DNA of 64,000 nucleotides, from positions 3,348,001 to 3,412,000 of the forward strand of contig NZ_JADOUF010000001.1 in assembly GCF_015751905.1 (NCBI RefSeq). Direction: 5' to 3'. The translations under genes were made by a program, and so were the position numbers. The DNA comes from Longispora fulva. GTDB taxonomy: Bacteria > Actinomycetota > Actinomycetes > Mycobacteriales > Micromonosporaceae. Under the pieces are notes generated by a model. It saw only the letters and a program-made list of their open reading frames with translations, made no database searches and had not been told where the DNA came from. Below, piece after piece: positions 8,367-16,903 of this stretch (positions within the stretch are counted from its first letter, which is position 1; the number at the start of each line of letters is the position of its first letter).

Positions 8367-10378
8367 GAGGAGGTCAGGCTCCAGCGCTGGGCGCGGGTGT
8401 GGGCGGGCGTCTGGAGCACCAACTGGCCGCCCTCCCCGATCCCCACGTCGAACCGGCCGTTGGACAGCGTGTACCCGTCGGCGGTCGCGGTGATCTTCCA
8501 CCGCTGCCCGGCCGACTGCGGGTCGCACGCGTACTGCACGAGCGGCACCCCGGCCGCCGGGTCACCCAGCGACGAGACGCACTTGCCGCTGGCCACCGAG
8601 CGGATCAGCACGGTGTCCCCGGCGGCGGGCGTGAGCACCCAGCGCTGGTTGGCGTAGCCGTGCGGCGCGTAGGCGATGATCGGCGTGCCGTCGGCGCGGC
8701 GGCTGGCCGTCAGGTCGACGTTCTGCCCGGTGTACGCGTTGGCCATCGTCAGTTCCTTGCCCGTCGGCACGCCGGCCGCCGAGGCGCTGGTGAACGTGAC
8801 CTCAGGCGTGTACGCGGCCGACCCGACCGTGATCGCCACCCGGTACTCGGTGCCCGGCCGCAGGCCGGTGACCCGCACGGCCGTCGACTGCACGGTGCCG
8901 ATCGCCCGGCCGTCGAACACCACGGTGTAACGGGTGCCCGGGGCGGCGGCCGGCCAGGTCAGGCCGACGCTGGTCTGCCGGATGTCGCGGACCGTGAGGG
9001 TGGGCTTCGGGTTGCCCGTACCGGTCGGCGTCGGGCCGGCGGTGCGGGTCGGGGAGCCGGTCGGCGACGGCTTCTCGGTCGGCCTGTCCGTCGGCTTCGT
9101 GGTCGGCTTCGTCGTCGGCGACGTGCTCGGGGACGGCGACGGGTTCGGGTTCGGGTTGCCGGTGCCCTCGATCAGCCAGCCGCTGCTCGCGACGTTCCAG
9201 TTCGACGCGAGGTAGCTGCCGGACTTGGCCGCGGTGGTGAAGTAGTCGTCGTGGTTGCAGTCCAGACGCTCCTCCATCGTCTTGTCCGTGCAGACCGAGC
9301 GCATCACGGTGCCGGGTCCGTCGTTGTAGCACATCAGGTCGTAGTCGTCCGTGCAGTGCCCGTACTTGCTGTGGTTCGGGGAGTTGTCCTGCACCGCGCC
9401 GAGGTTGTGGGTCAGCTCGTGCGCGGCGACGGCGGCGCCCCAGCAACCGGAGTCGACCCGGGAGTAGGAGGCCACGTTGTTGTTCGTGTTGTCCTGAGTG
9501 GGGCGGTGGTCGTTGTAGAGGGTGCCGATGCCGCAGTACACCTTGGACTCGGCGAACAGCACGTACTTGCGGTCCTTCGAGGAGTAGCCCAACTTCTTCA
9601 GCGCGTTGATCGTGCCGTCGAAGTTGCCGAAGGAGCCGGCCGGCAGCTCGACGGCGAGCACGTCGACGGTGCAGTCGGCGCTCGTGACGAACCGGACGTG
9701 CCGGGAGCCGCCGGTCTGCTGGGCGCTGAGGTCGTAGATCTTCTCGATGCCCGCGGCCCAGGTCCGGAACGAGTTCAGGTACTCGTTGAAGCGGTTGGCC
9801 TGGCCGGACTCGTAGCCGTACAGGAGCTGCACGCGCTTGCCGGTACGGCCGTCGCCGTCGCACACCACGCCGGACGCCGCCGGGGTGACGGGCGCGCCGG
9901 GCTCGGAGCCGGCGGCGGCGAGCAGCGGGCTGTCGCTGGCGACCGGGGCCAGCGCGCCAACGCTCTGGGCCAGCTCGGTCAGGGTGGGCACGGCGAGCAG
10001 GCCGGCCGTCGGGGCCTTGTCGGCGGCGCGGGCCGGGGCGACGGCCTTGACCTCGCCGCGCGGGTTCAGGCCGGCCGGGGCCGGGTCGGGGCCGTGGCTG
10101 CACTGGTCGCCGACGAGGTACTCGCCGACGCACTTGTTGCCCTTCGGCGCCGGCTTGAGGCCCTCGAAGACCAGGCCGGCGGCCGGGTCGTCCGCGGGAA
10201 CGCCGGTGAGCGCCTCGGGCTCCGACGAGGACGCGCTGATCAGCTCGCCCCAGGAGGTGTCGGTGAGGGTGGGGGTGACGGACAGTCCCAGCACGGCCAC
10301 GAGGCCGGTGACGAACAGTATCCGACGGAGACGACGACGCTGGGGAGCCGCATGATTCCGCGGCAGGGGGGATGACAC
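8363..10378 (-). CDS. Secreted zinc metalloprotease with FN3 and ricin-type lectin domains
   Basis: The 671-residue product starts at a GTG (10378) with AAGGGG upstream and has a signal-anchor segment at about 19-40. The catalytic region carries HELTHNLG (His320, Glu321, His324) and a downstream DLMCY Met-turn, which places it among the metzincins (reprolysin/M12-like). A Pro/Thr/Ser linker (about 404-460) leads to a fibronectin type III domain (460-540) and a C-terminal ricin-type beta-trefoil (540-671) with QRW repeats, suggesting carbohydrate binding. The likely role is extracellular proteolysis on glycan-rich material. Its stop codon overlaps the start of the anchored protein at 8366. Confidence 0.88.
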   Translation of the reverse strand: MSSPLPRNHAAPQRRRLRRILFVTGLVAVLGLSVTPTLTDTSWGELISASSSEPEALTGVPADDPAAGLVFEGLKPAPKGNKCVGEYLVGDQCSHGPDPAPAGLNPRGEVKAVAPARAADKAPTAGLLAVPTLTELAQSVGALAPVASDSPLLAAAGSEPGAPVTPAASGVVCDGDGRTGKRVQLLYGYESGQANRFNEYLNSFRTWAAGIEKIYDLSAQQTGGSRHVRFVTSADCTVDVLAVELPAGSFGNFDGTINALKKLGYSSKDRKYVLFAESKVYCGIGTLYNDHRPTQDNTNNNVASYSRVDSGCWGAAVAAHELTHNLGAVQDNSPNHSKYGHCTDDYDLMCYNDGPGTVMRSVCTDKTMEERLDCNHDDYFTTAAKSGSYLASNWNVASSGWLIEGTGNPNPNPSPSPSTSPTTKPTTKPTDRPTEKPSPTGSPTRTAGPTPTGTGNPKPTLTVRDIRQTSVGLTWPAAAPGTRYTVVFDGRAIGTVQSTAVRVTGLRPGTEYRVAITVGSAAYTPEVTFTSASAAGVPTGKELTMANAYTGQNVDLTASRRADGTPIIAYAPHGYANQRWVLTPAAGDTVLIRSVASGKCVSSLGDPAAGVPLVQYACDPQSAGQRWKITATADGYTLSNGRFDVGIGEGGQLVLQTPAHTRAQRWSLTSS

Positions 10379-10553
10379 GCGATACCCCTTAGGGAGGGAG
10401 TTAGGGATCGGCCACGGGTCACCTTATGGTCGTTTCGGCCAGGGTCTAAGCCTTCTTAGGCAGATTTAATGTACGGACCGTCCACATCGCGCACAGGGCA
10501 TGCTCGGATACTCTCCGTGTGCGTCGGAGGTGACGGAACGTGTGCACACGCAC

Positions 10554-10592
10554 CGGGCCGGGCACACCCTCCGTAGGGGCGCGCCCGGCCCG
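10554..10592 (-). terminator. Hairpin downstream of the ferritin-like gene
   Basis: Ten-base arms CGGGCCGGGC (10554-10563) and GCCCGGCCCG (10583-10592) flank a 19-base loop. The hairpin lies 14 bp past the stop of the gene at 10606 on the minus strand and upstream of the metalloprotease promoter region, fitting a transcription terminator. Confidence 0.6.
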
Positions 10593-10605
10593 TGGACCGG
10601 AACCG

Positions 10606-11619
10606 TCACACGATGCGGAACTCGGGTCCGTACCGCAGGGCCGGCTCGTTCGGAAGCGGCATCGCCATCAGCTTCGCCGCGAGCGGGCCCAGGTCCCACA
10701 TCTTGCCGACCGAGGCGCCGAGGTCTCCCGAGCTGCCCTTGCGCCAGGCGCTGTCCAGGAACGTGATCATCGCGGTGTACGCCTCGTTGAACTGGCGCAG
10801 GGCGGACTTCGCCGGCTCCTTCGGGTCGGGCCACGTCGGGCCGGTCAGTACACCCATCGGGTACGTCGCCGGGAACTTCAGCTTCTCGTCGACCCCGGTG
10901 AACTCCCACTGGTCGCCGACCTTCTGCAGCCGCCGCTCGTGGTAGATCTCGCCGAACTTGTAGTAGTGGGCCAGCTGGCCCTCGACGTGCGGGTCGTTCG
11001 GCAGCTTGTCGGTGCCCTCCCCCTGCTCCTTGATCACGTCGATCCTGTCCGTGATGTCCTTCACGGTCCGCAGGACGTCCAGGTGGTTGGGGCCGATCTG
11101 GAACGTCTGCTGTTTCGCGGTCTGGATCGTCGGCGCCGGGCTGAGTTGCTGGAACGCCTGGCTGATCCCGCTGTAGAAGTTGCCGATCGTGGGTTTCGCC
11201 GACCTGGCGTACGCGAGCGGGTTCTCCGGCTCCTCGATCTGCATGAACGTCCGCACGGACTCCTTCGTCAGCCCCGACAAGCTGACCGTCAGGTCCGGCC
11301 ACACGCCACCGGGCAGGTGGCCCGGGTAGTCCAGGGACCTGGCCGCGGCCAGGACGTTCGGGACGGTGCCGACGGCGGTGAGCATGTTGCACACCAGGCC
11401 CAGGTGGTACATCTCGTCCATCACGACACTGTGGATGAGACTCGTGGTCTCGCCGGACTTCTGGATCGACCAGTACGCGCACAGGTACGGCGGCAGGGTC
11501 GACAGCTCCAGCGCGACGGCGGTCTGCAGGCAGTTGCGGATCCAGTCCAGGTCACGGGCCGGCTCGGGCACCTCCAGCAGGACGGCGATCGACATCGGTT
11601 TCTGCGCGACTGTGGTCAT
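10606..11619 (-). CDS. Ferritin-like domain protein, VioB/iminophenylpyruvate dimer synthase type
   Basis: The 337-residue protein fits the ferritin-like domain found in VioB and related imino-acid dimer synthases. The N-terminal helix bundle has ALELSTLPPYLCAYW and MDEMYHLGL, giving the Glu and ExxH pattern of a di-iron-like helix bundle. Residues 60-200 contain the further helices and the typical FYSGI region. The ATG at 11619 is preceded by AGGAAG. The other violacein or indolocarbazole enzymes (amino-acid oxidase, monooxygenases) are not nearby, so it is an orphan here and its substrate is unknown. Confidence 0.8.
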   Translation of the reverse strand: MTTVAQKPMSIAVLLEVPEPARDLDWIRNCLQTAVALELSTLPPYLCAYWSIQKSGETTSLIHSVVMDEMYHLGLVCNMLTAVGTVPNVLAAARSLDYPGHLPGGVWPDLTVSLSGLTKESVRTFMQIEEPENPLAYARSAKPTIGNFYSGISQAFQQLSPAPTIQTAKQQTFQIGPNHLDVLRTVKDITDRIDVIKEQGEGTDKLPNDPHVEGQLAHYYKFGEIYHERRLQKVGDQWEFTGVDEKLKFPATYPMGVLTGPTWPDPKEPAKSALRQFNEAYTAMITFLDSAWRKGSSGDLGASVGKMWDLGPLAAKLMAMPLPNEPALRYGPEFRIV

Positions 11620-11809
11620 GGCTTCCTGTCTGTTCGGGGCCCCGGTGCGGCCCGGTGGCGGTCGGGAGCGGACATGGGTGCCGCCCCGACCGGATGCCGG
11701 GGCGGACGCGCCCAAAATGTAACCTCACCAAACGGACTTAGTACGCCAAATTCCAAAAGTGCACCGGATGACTGTGGCGTGATGTCATTTGTGACTGCAC
11801 AATGACTTC

Positions 11810-12691
11810 ATGATGACCTTCGAGGTGTCGATCCCCGACCTGGGTCGCGCAGGCCTGCTGCGCGTGCCCGACGGCCCGGTCCTGGCCGGGATGGTCGCAC
11901 TGCACCCGGCGAACGACCCGGGCCGCGACCAGCCCACGTTCGAGCACCTCGCCGCCACCGTGGTCCCGCTCGGCTACGCCGTGCTCAGCTACGACCGCCG
12001 GGCGGACCCCGACGGCGGCGACGTGCCGTTCGCCCTCCAGGCCGCCGACGCCCTCGCCGCCCTGCGCTGGCTGTCAGACCATCAGGGAGTACCGGTGGGC
12101 CTGTGGGCCTTCAGCCAGGGCACCTGGGTCGCCGGCCTGGTCGCCGCGGAGTCGGACCTCGTCTCCTTCCTCGCACTGCTCGGCTGCCCCGGGGTCAGCC
12201 CGGCCACCCAGATGCGCTTCCACACCGACGAGCTACTGCGCCGGGCCGGCCACGACGCCACGGCCCGCGCCGAGGCCCTCGCGCTGCGCGCGGCCCTGGA
12301 GGACCTGATCCGGGGCGACCTCGACCGCGAACGGGCTGCCGCGCTGCTCGACGCGCACCGGGACCGGCCGTGGTTCCCCCTCACGTACCTGCCCGACGAC
12401 GTGCCGGTCGGCCTCCCGGCCTGGACCGACATGGACCACGACCCCGCGCCGGTCTACGCCCGGGTGACCTGCCCGGTCCTGCTGGTGTACGGGGCGGAGG
12501 AGAACTGCGTCCCGGTCGCGGCGAGCGTCGGCGTGTGGCGGCGGGCCGCCGAGGCCGCCGGCAACGCCGATCTGACCATTGTGGAGGTGCCCGGGATGGG
12601 GCACTGGCCCGCCGAGGGCAACCGCCGCGACGTGGCGGGCATCAGCCCCGACTACACCCGAGCGCTCGCCGACTGGTTCGCCAGGACGTGA
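11810..12691 (+). CDS. Alpha/beta hydrolase (dienelactone hydrolase-like)
   Basis: The 293-residue protein has the alpha/beta hydrolase fold. The nucleophile elbow is AFSQGTW with Ser102 (Ala replaces the first Gly of GxSxG). An acidic residue in YGAEENCVP and His265 in GMGHWP complete the triad. An insertion of helices between residues 135 and 205 would form the lid. Two adjacent ATGs (11810 and 11813) are possible starts. It is divergent from the ferritin-like gene across a 190-bp A/T-richer gap. No substrate can be inferred. Confidence 0.85.
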   Translation: MMTFEVSIPDLGRAGLLRVPDGPVLAGMVALHPANDPGRDQPTFEHLAATVVPLGYAVLSYDRRADPDGGDVPFALQAADALAALRWLSDHQGVPVGLWAFSQGTWVAGLVAAESDLVSFLALLGCPGVSPATQMRFHTDELLRRAGHDATARAEALALRAALEDLIRGDLDRERAAALLDAHRDRPWFPLTYLPDDVPVGLPAWTDMDHDPAPVYARVTCPVLLVYGAEENCVPVAASVGVWRRAAEAAGNADLTIVEVPGMGHWPAEGNRRDVAGISPDYTRALADWFART

Positions 12692-12716
12692 GCCACCGCC
12701 CCGGGCACGCCGACGT

Positions 12717-12739
12717 CCGCCCCGGCCGTCGCCGGGCGG
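12717..12739. terminator. Hairpin between convergent hydrolase and response regulator genes
   Basis: CCCGGC (12721-12726) pairs with GCCGGG (12731-12736) around CGTC, and the stem extends by three more pairs past a single bulged C. It occupies most of the 54-bp gap between two convergent stop codons. Confidence 0.55.
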
Positions 12740-12745
12740 TGACCG

Positions 12746-13423
12746 CTACCGGGAGGTGGGCCCGCCGCGCCAGCGGTAGAGGTGCTCGGGGCGGCCCGTC
12801 GAGCCGTAGCGCAGGCTGAGTTCGACCTTGCCGGAGTGCGCCAGGTCCGCGAGGTAACGCTGGGCGGTGGCCCGCGACACCCCGGTCGCGTCCGAGATCT
12901 CGATCGCCGTCATCGGGCTCGGCGCGTCGCGGACCGCCTCCAGGATCCGCTGCGCGGTGACCGCCGAGCGCCCCTTCGGCAGGCCGGCGGCGGGCGCGTC
13001 GGCGTCGTGCAGCAGGGCCGCGGCGCGGTCGATGTCCTCCTGGGCGAGTTCGCGTTCCCCGGCCAGATGCGCCCGGAACCTGCCGTACGCCGCGAGCCGG
13101 CTGCCGAGCTGGGCTGCGGTGAACGGCTTGACCAGGTAGTTGAGCGCTCCGCCGGCGAGCGCGGCGCGCACGGTGGCCGCGTCCGCCGCCGCGGTGAGCA
13201 TGATGACGTCGGCCGACAGTTCGCGCAGCACGGTGGTGCCCAGCCGGTCGGGCAGGTACTGGTCCAGCAGCACCAGGTCCGGCCCCAGCTCCGCGCACCT
13301 GGCCACGGCGTCGGCGGCCGAGTGGGCCACGCCGACGGAGGAGAAGCCGGGGATCTGGTCCACGAACGAGGAGTGCAGGGCGGCGACCCGGAAGTCGTCG
13401 TCGACCACGAGTACCCGGATCAC
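12746..13423 (-). CDS. Response regulator of the CitB/DcuR family
   Basis: The 225-residue protein has a receiver domain (1-120) with acidic pocket Asp8-Asp9, phosphoacceptor Asp54 (LLDQYLPD), Thr77 and Lys99, then a C-terminal winged-helix-like domain (about 155-215) containing ATGVSRATAQRYLADL. This layout matches the CitB/DcuR regulators that respond to carboxylates. The GTG start overlaps the stop of the kinase gene (13420-13423), so the pair is translationally coupled. The likely targets are the divergent ABC importer genes at 15132-17938. Confidence 0.88.
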   Translation of the reverse strand: MIRVLVVDDDFRVAALHSSFVDQIPGFSSVGVAHSAADAVARCAELGPDLVLLDQYLPDRLGTTVLRELSADVIMLTAAADAATVRAALAGGALNYLVKPFTAAQLGSRLAAYGRFRAHLAGERELAQEDIDRAAALLHDADAPAAGLPKGRSAVTAQRILEAVRDAPSPMTAIEISDATGVSRATAQRYLADLAHSGKVELSLRYGSTGRPEHLYRWRGGPTSR

Positions 13424-15009
13424 GCGGGGGCCTCCCAGCTCAGGGCGGTGGCGGGGCTCAGTACCCCCGGAAGCTCAGCGACGAACACGGCGCCGCGACC
13501 CGGGGTCGCCGGGCCGAGTCGCACGTCGCCGCCGTGGTGCCGGGCGGTCCGCAGCGCCAGTGCCAGGCCCAGCCCTCGACCGGGTTCGTCCTTTGTGGAC
13601 GCCCCTGCCTCGAACGGGTCGGCGATGGTCACCCCGTCGCCGCTGTCGGCGACGTAGACGTGCAGGTCGCGGTCCTCGGCGAGCAGGCTCACCTCGACCC
13701 AGCCCGGCTGGCGGGCCCCGGTGGCCGCCGCCCGGATCGCGTTGTCGAGCAGATTGCCGAGCACCGTCACGGTGTCCAGCGGGGACGTCAACTGGCCGGG
13801 CACCCAGGTGTCCTCGCCGAGCCGCACGGTCACCCCCGCCTCGGACGCCACCGCCGTCTTCGCCGCCAGCAACCCGTCGAGGTACGGATCCCCCACCCGC
13901 CCCTCGGGCGCGCCGAGCGCCGTGGTGGCCGTCAACTCCCGCAGGTACGCCTGCGCCCGGCCGACGTCCCCCAGGTGCAGCAGCCCGTCGAGGGCGTGCA
14001 GCCGGTTGGTGTGCTCATGCGCCTGGGCGCGCAGCGCGTCGGTGAGCGCGCGGGTCGCCTCCAGCTCGCGGGCCAGGTCGTCGAGGTTGGTGTGGTCGCG
14101 CAGGGTGAGGACGGTGCCCAGGTCCTGGCCGCCGCGTTCGACCCGCCGCCGGGTCACCACGACCACCTGCTCGCCCAGCAGGCGCAGGCCGCTGGTGAGC
14201 GGGGACCGGTCCTCCAGCAGGGCAAGCACCTCGGCGGTCGCCGGCCCGCCGACAGTCAGCGGCTCCGTGAGCAGCGCGGCCGCCTGGGCGGTGCACACGC
14301 TCACCCGGCCGGCGGCGTCCACGGCGAGCACGCCGTCGCGGACCCCTTCGAGGACGGCGACCTGCTCGCGAACCAGGTCTGCCAGTTCGGTGGGCTCCAG
14401 GCCCAGGGTGCGCCGCTTCAGCCGGACGGCGAGCAGCGCCGCCCCGCCGACGCCCACGCCGAGCGCGATCGTGGTGAAGATGCCGGCGGCACGGAGCAGG
14501 ACGTCCAACCGGTCGGAGATCTCGTCGGCGTGGATGCCGACGCTGACCTCGCCGACGATCGCGCCGGAGGAGTTCCGCAGGGGCACCTTGCCCCGGGCGG
14601 ACAGGCCCAGGGTGCCGCGTTCGATCGTGACGACCTCCTTGCCCGCGAGGGGCCCGGACGGGTCCGTGCTGACCACTTTGCCGATCAGCGCCGGGTCGGT
14701 GTGCGAGTACCGGATGCCCCGGACGTCGGCGACCACCACGAACAGGGCGTCGGTGGCGGCCCGGACCCGTTCGGCGGAACGCTGCACCTCGCCGTCGGGG
14801 TCCGGCGCGCCCGTGGCGACCCGCTCTGCCAGGCCGGGCTGCTCGGCGACGGACCGGGCGATGGCCAGGGCCCGCTGCTCGTACTCCTGTTCGATCTCCT
14901 GGCGGAGCAGCAGCGTGGCGAGCGTGAACCCGGCGGCGGCGACCACGGCGATGACAACCACCTGCAGCAGCATCGTCTGGGTGGCCAGTCGGAGGGGACG
15001 GCGCGTCAC
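13420..15009 (-). CDS. Sensor histidine kinase, CitA/DcuS type
   Basis: The 529-residue kinase has a TM helix near the N-terminus, an extracytoplasmic PAS-like sensor domain (about 40-170, with RGIRYSHTDP and GKVPL typical of CitA/DcuS), a second TM helix near 180-200, a cytoplasmic PAS domain (about 215-310) and the kinase core. His331 in AHEHTNRLH is the phosphorylated residue; NLLDNAIRAA and GRGLGLALA form the N and G boxes. The GTG at 15009 was chosen because translation upstream is not protein-like. Family members sense external di- or tricarboxylates; here the ligand is unknown. It is divergent from an ABC importer. Confidence 0.88.
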   Translation of the reverse strand: MTRRPLRLATQTMLLQVVVIAVVAAAGFTLATLLLRQEIEQEYEQRALAIARSVAEQPGLAERVATGAPDPDGEVQRSAERVRAATDALFVVVADVRGIRYSHTDPALIGKVVSTDPSGPLAGKEVVTIERGTLGLSARGKVPLRNSSGAIVGEVSVGIHADEISDRLDVLLRAAGIFTTIALGVGVGGAALLAVRLKRRTLGLEPTELADLVREQVAVLEGVRDGVLAVDAAGRVSVCTAQAAALLTEPLTVGGPATAEVLALLEDRSPLTSGLRLLGEQVVVVTRRRVERGGQDLGTVLTLRDHTNLDDLARELEATRALTDALRAQAHEHTNRLHALDGLLHLGDVGRAQAYLRELTATTALGAPEGRVGDPYLDGLLAAKTAVASEAGVTVRLGEDTWVPGQLTSPLDTVTVLGNLLDNAIRAAATGARQPGWVEVSLLAEDRDLHVYVADSGDGVTIADPFEAGASTKDEPGRGLGLALALRTARHHGGDVRLGPATPGRGAVFVAELPGVLSPATALSWEAPA

Positions 15010-15131
15010 CGCACCCACGCTACCTGCGAATACTCCCTGAGCAGAACGCGCAGAAAGCGATCTACGGAACTCAGGTGCGCAACGTGCGTAACCGCGCGGA
15101 AACCTCCCGGCCACCTCTACGGTTCCCGGCT

Positions 15132-15941
15132 ATGACCCAGAGCACACCAGCCATCCGGCTGCACCGGGCGACCAAGGTCTTCCCCGACGCGTCCGGAGGC
15201 TCCTTCACCGCCATGCGGAACGTCACGCTCGACGTGGCCCCCGGCGAGTTCGTCACCGTGGTCGGCCCGACCGGCTGCGGCAAGTCCACCACCCTGTCCC
15301 TGGTGTCCGGTCTGGAACCGGCCAGCGCGGGCGCCGTCGAGGTCGGCGGGGTGCCGGTCACGGCCATCCCCCGCAACGTCGGCTACATGTTCCAGCAGGA
15401 CGCGGTCCTGCCGTGGCGCACCGTCAGCGACAACGTCGGCCTCGGCCTGCGCTACCGGGGCGCGTCGAAGTCCGACGCCCGGTCCCGGTCACAGGACTGG
15501 ATCGAACGCGTCGGCCTGGCCGGCTTCGAGAAGTACTACCCCCACCAGCTCTCCGGCGGCATGCGCAAACGGGTGGCCCTCGCCCAGACGCTGATCACCG
15601 AGCCGGAGATCATCCTGATGGACGAGCCGTTCGGGGCCCTCGACGTGCAGACCCGCGAACTGATGCAGGCCGAACTGCTCCGGCTGTGGGCCGGCACCGG
15701 AGCCGCCGTCGTCTTCGTCACCCACGACCTGACCGAGGCCATCGCGCTCGCCGACCGGGTGGTCGTCATGACCGCCGCCCCGGCCACGGTCAAGACCATC
15801 GTCGAGGTGGACCTGCCCCGGCCGCGCGACGTCGACGAGATCCGCCTGCAACCGGCGTTCCTCCGCCTGTACCGCGCCGTGTGGCAGTCACTGCGCGAAG
15901 AGGTCGAGATCGCCCGCCAGAAGGGAGCCTCCCGTGGCTGA
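15132..15941 (+). CDS. ABC transporter ATP-binding protein, NitT/TauT type
   Basis: The 269-residue ATPase energises an importer. Walker A is GPTGCGKST (45-53), the Q-loop lies in YMFQQDAVLPW, the signature is LSGGMRKR, Walker B is IILMDEPFGALD and the switch His sits in FVTHD. The Q-loop and signature style match SsuB/TauB/NrtD. ATG 15132 begins the recognisable protein. Its end overlaps the permease start by 8 bp. It heads an apparent three-gene operon (ATPase, permease, binding protein) divergent from the two-component system. Confidence 0.92.
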   Translation: MTQSTPAIRLHRATKVFPDASGGSFTAMRNVTLDVAPGEFVTVVGPTGCGKSTTLSLVSGLEPASAGAVEVGGVPVTAIPRNVGYMFQQDAVLPWRTVSDNVGLGLRYRGASKSDARSRSQDWIERVGLAGFEKYYPHQLSGGMRKRVALAQTLITEPEIILMDEPFGALDVQTRELMQAELLRLWAGTGAAVVFVTHDLTEAIALADRVVVMTAAPATVKTIVEVDLPRPRDVDEIRLQPAFLRLYRAVWQSLREEVEIARQKGASRG

Positions 15942-16755
15942 GCTCGTCCTGACCGAAACTCCCGTCCTGCGCGCCGTCCGCGGACCCCGCCGGCTACGGG
16001 TGCACCTCACCCGGCTCGCCCTGGTCGCGCTGTGGCTCGGCTCCTGGGAGCTGGCGTCGACGTACTGGATCGACCCGTTCTTCTACTCCAAGCCCAGCGC
16101 CATCTGGCACAAGCTGGTCGTCTGGTTCACCGAGGGCACCGCCTCCGGATCGGTGTGGGCCCAGATCTCCGTCACCCTGCAGGAGGCGGTGTGGGGCTTC
16201 GTGCTCGGCGCGGTCACCGGCGTCGTGATGGGCGTTCTGCTCGGCCGGGCCCGGTTCCTCGCCGACGTGCTGGCCCCGTTCATCAAGGCCGCCAACGCCA
16301 TCCCCCGGATCGTGCTGGCCTCCCTGTTCGTGATCTGGTTCGGGCTGGGCATGAGCTCGAAGGTCGCCACGGCGTTCGTCCTCGTCTTCTTCGGCGTGTT
16401 CTTCAACGCCTTCCAGGGCGCCCGCGAGGTGTCCAAGGTCGTCGACGACAACGCCAGGATCCTGGGCGCGTCCCGCTGGCAACTCCTCGGGACCGTGGTG
16501 CTGCCCAGCGCCACGTCGTGGATCCTCGCCAGCCTGCACACCGCGTTCGGGTTCGCGCTGATCGGCGCGATCGTCGGCGAGTACGCCGGGGCCGACAAGG
16601 GGCTCGGGCTGCTGATCGCCCAGTCCCAGGGCGCGTTCGACGCGCCCGGCATCTACGCCGCGATGATCATCACCACGGTGCTGGCGTTGCTCGCGGAGTC
16701 GGTGCTCACGGTGGTCGAGCGGCGGTTGACCCGCTGGCAGCCCCGTCAGACGTAG
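15934..16755 (+). CDS. ABC transporter permease, NitT/TauT type
   Basis: The 273-residue integral membrane protein has about six helices and the cytoplasmic EAA-type loop (DDNARILGASRWQLLGTVVL) that contacts the ATPase. The helix pattern and the motifs LVIWFGLG and GEYAGADKGLG are typical of the SsuC/TauC permease family. The GTG start lies inside the 3' end of the ATPase gene, indicating coupled translation. It works with the ATPase (15132) and lipoprotein (16904). Confidence 0.92.
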   Translation: MAELVLTETPVLRAVRGPRRLRVHLTRLALVALWLGSWELASTYWIDPFFYSKPSAIWHKLVVWFTEGTASGSVWAQISVTLQEAVWGFVLGAVTGVVMGVLLGRARFLADVLAPFIKAANAIPRIVLASLFVIWFGLGMSSKVATAFVLVFFGVFFNAFQGAREVSKVVDDNARILGASRWQLLGTVVLPSATSWILASLHTAFGFALIGAIVGEYAGADKGLGLLIAQSQGAFDAPGIYAAMIITTVLALLAESVLTVVERRLTRWQPRQT

Positions 16756-16903
16756 TGGTCCGTTCCGCCGGCGGCACCGTCAGTTCCGCTCCCCCGCCCG
16801 CGGCACGCTCCGTTTCGCTCCTCCGCCAGCGGCCCGCTCCGTTCCGCGGCCGGCACCACTGGTTCGCCCCTCGCTCATTCGCCCCCTCACCAAGGAGTTC
16901 ACC

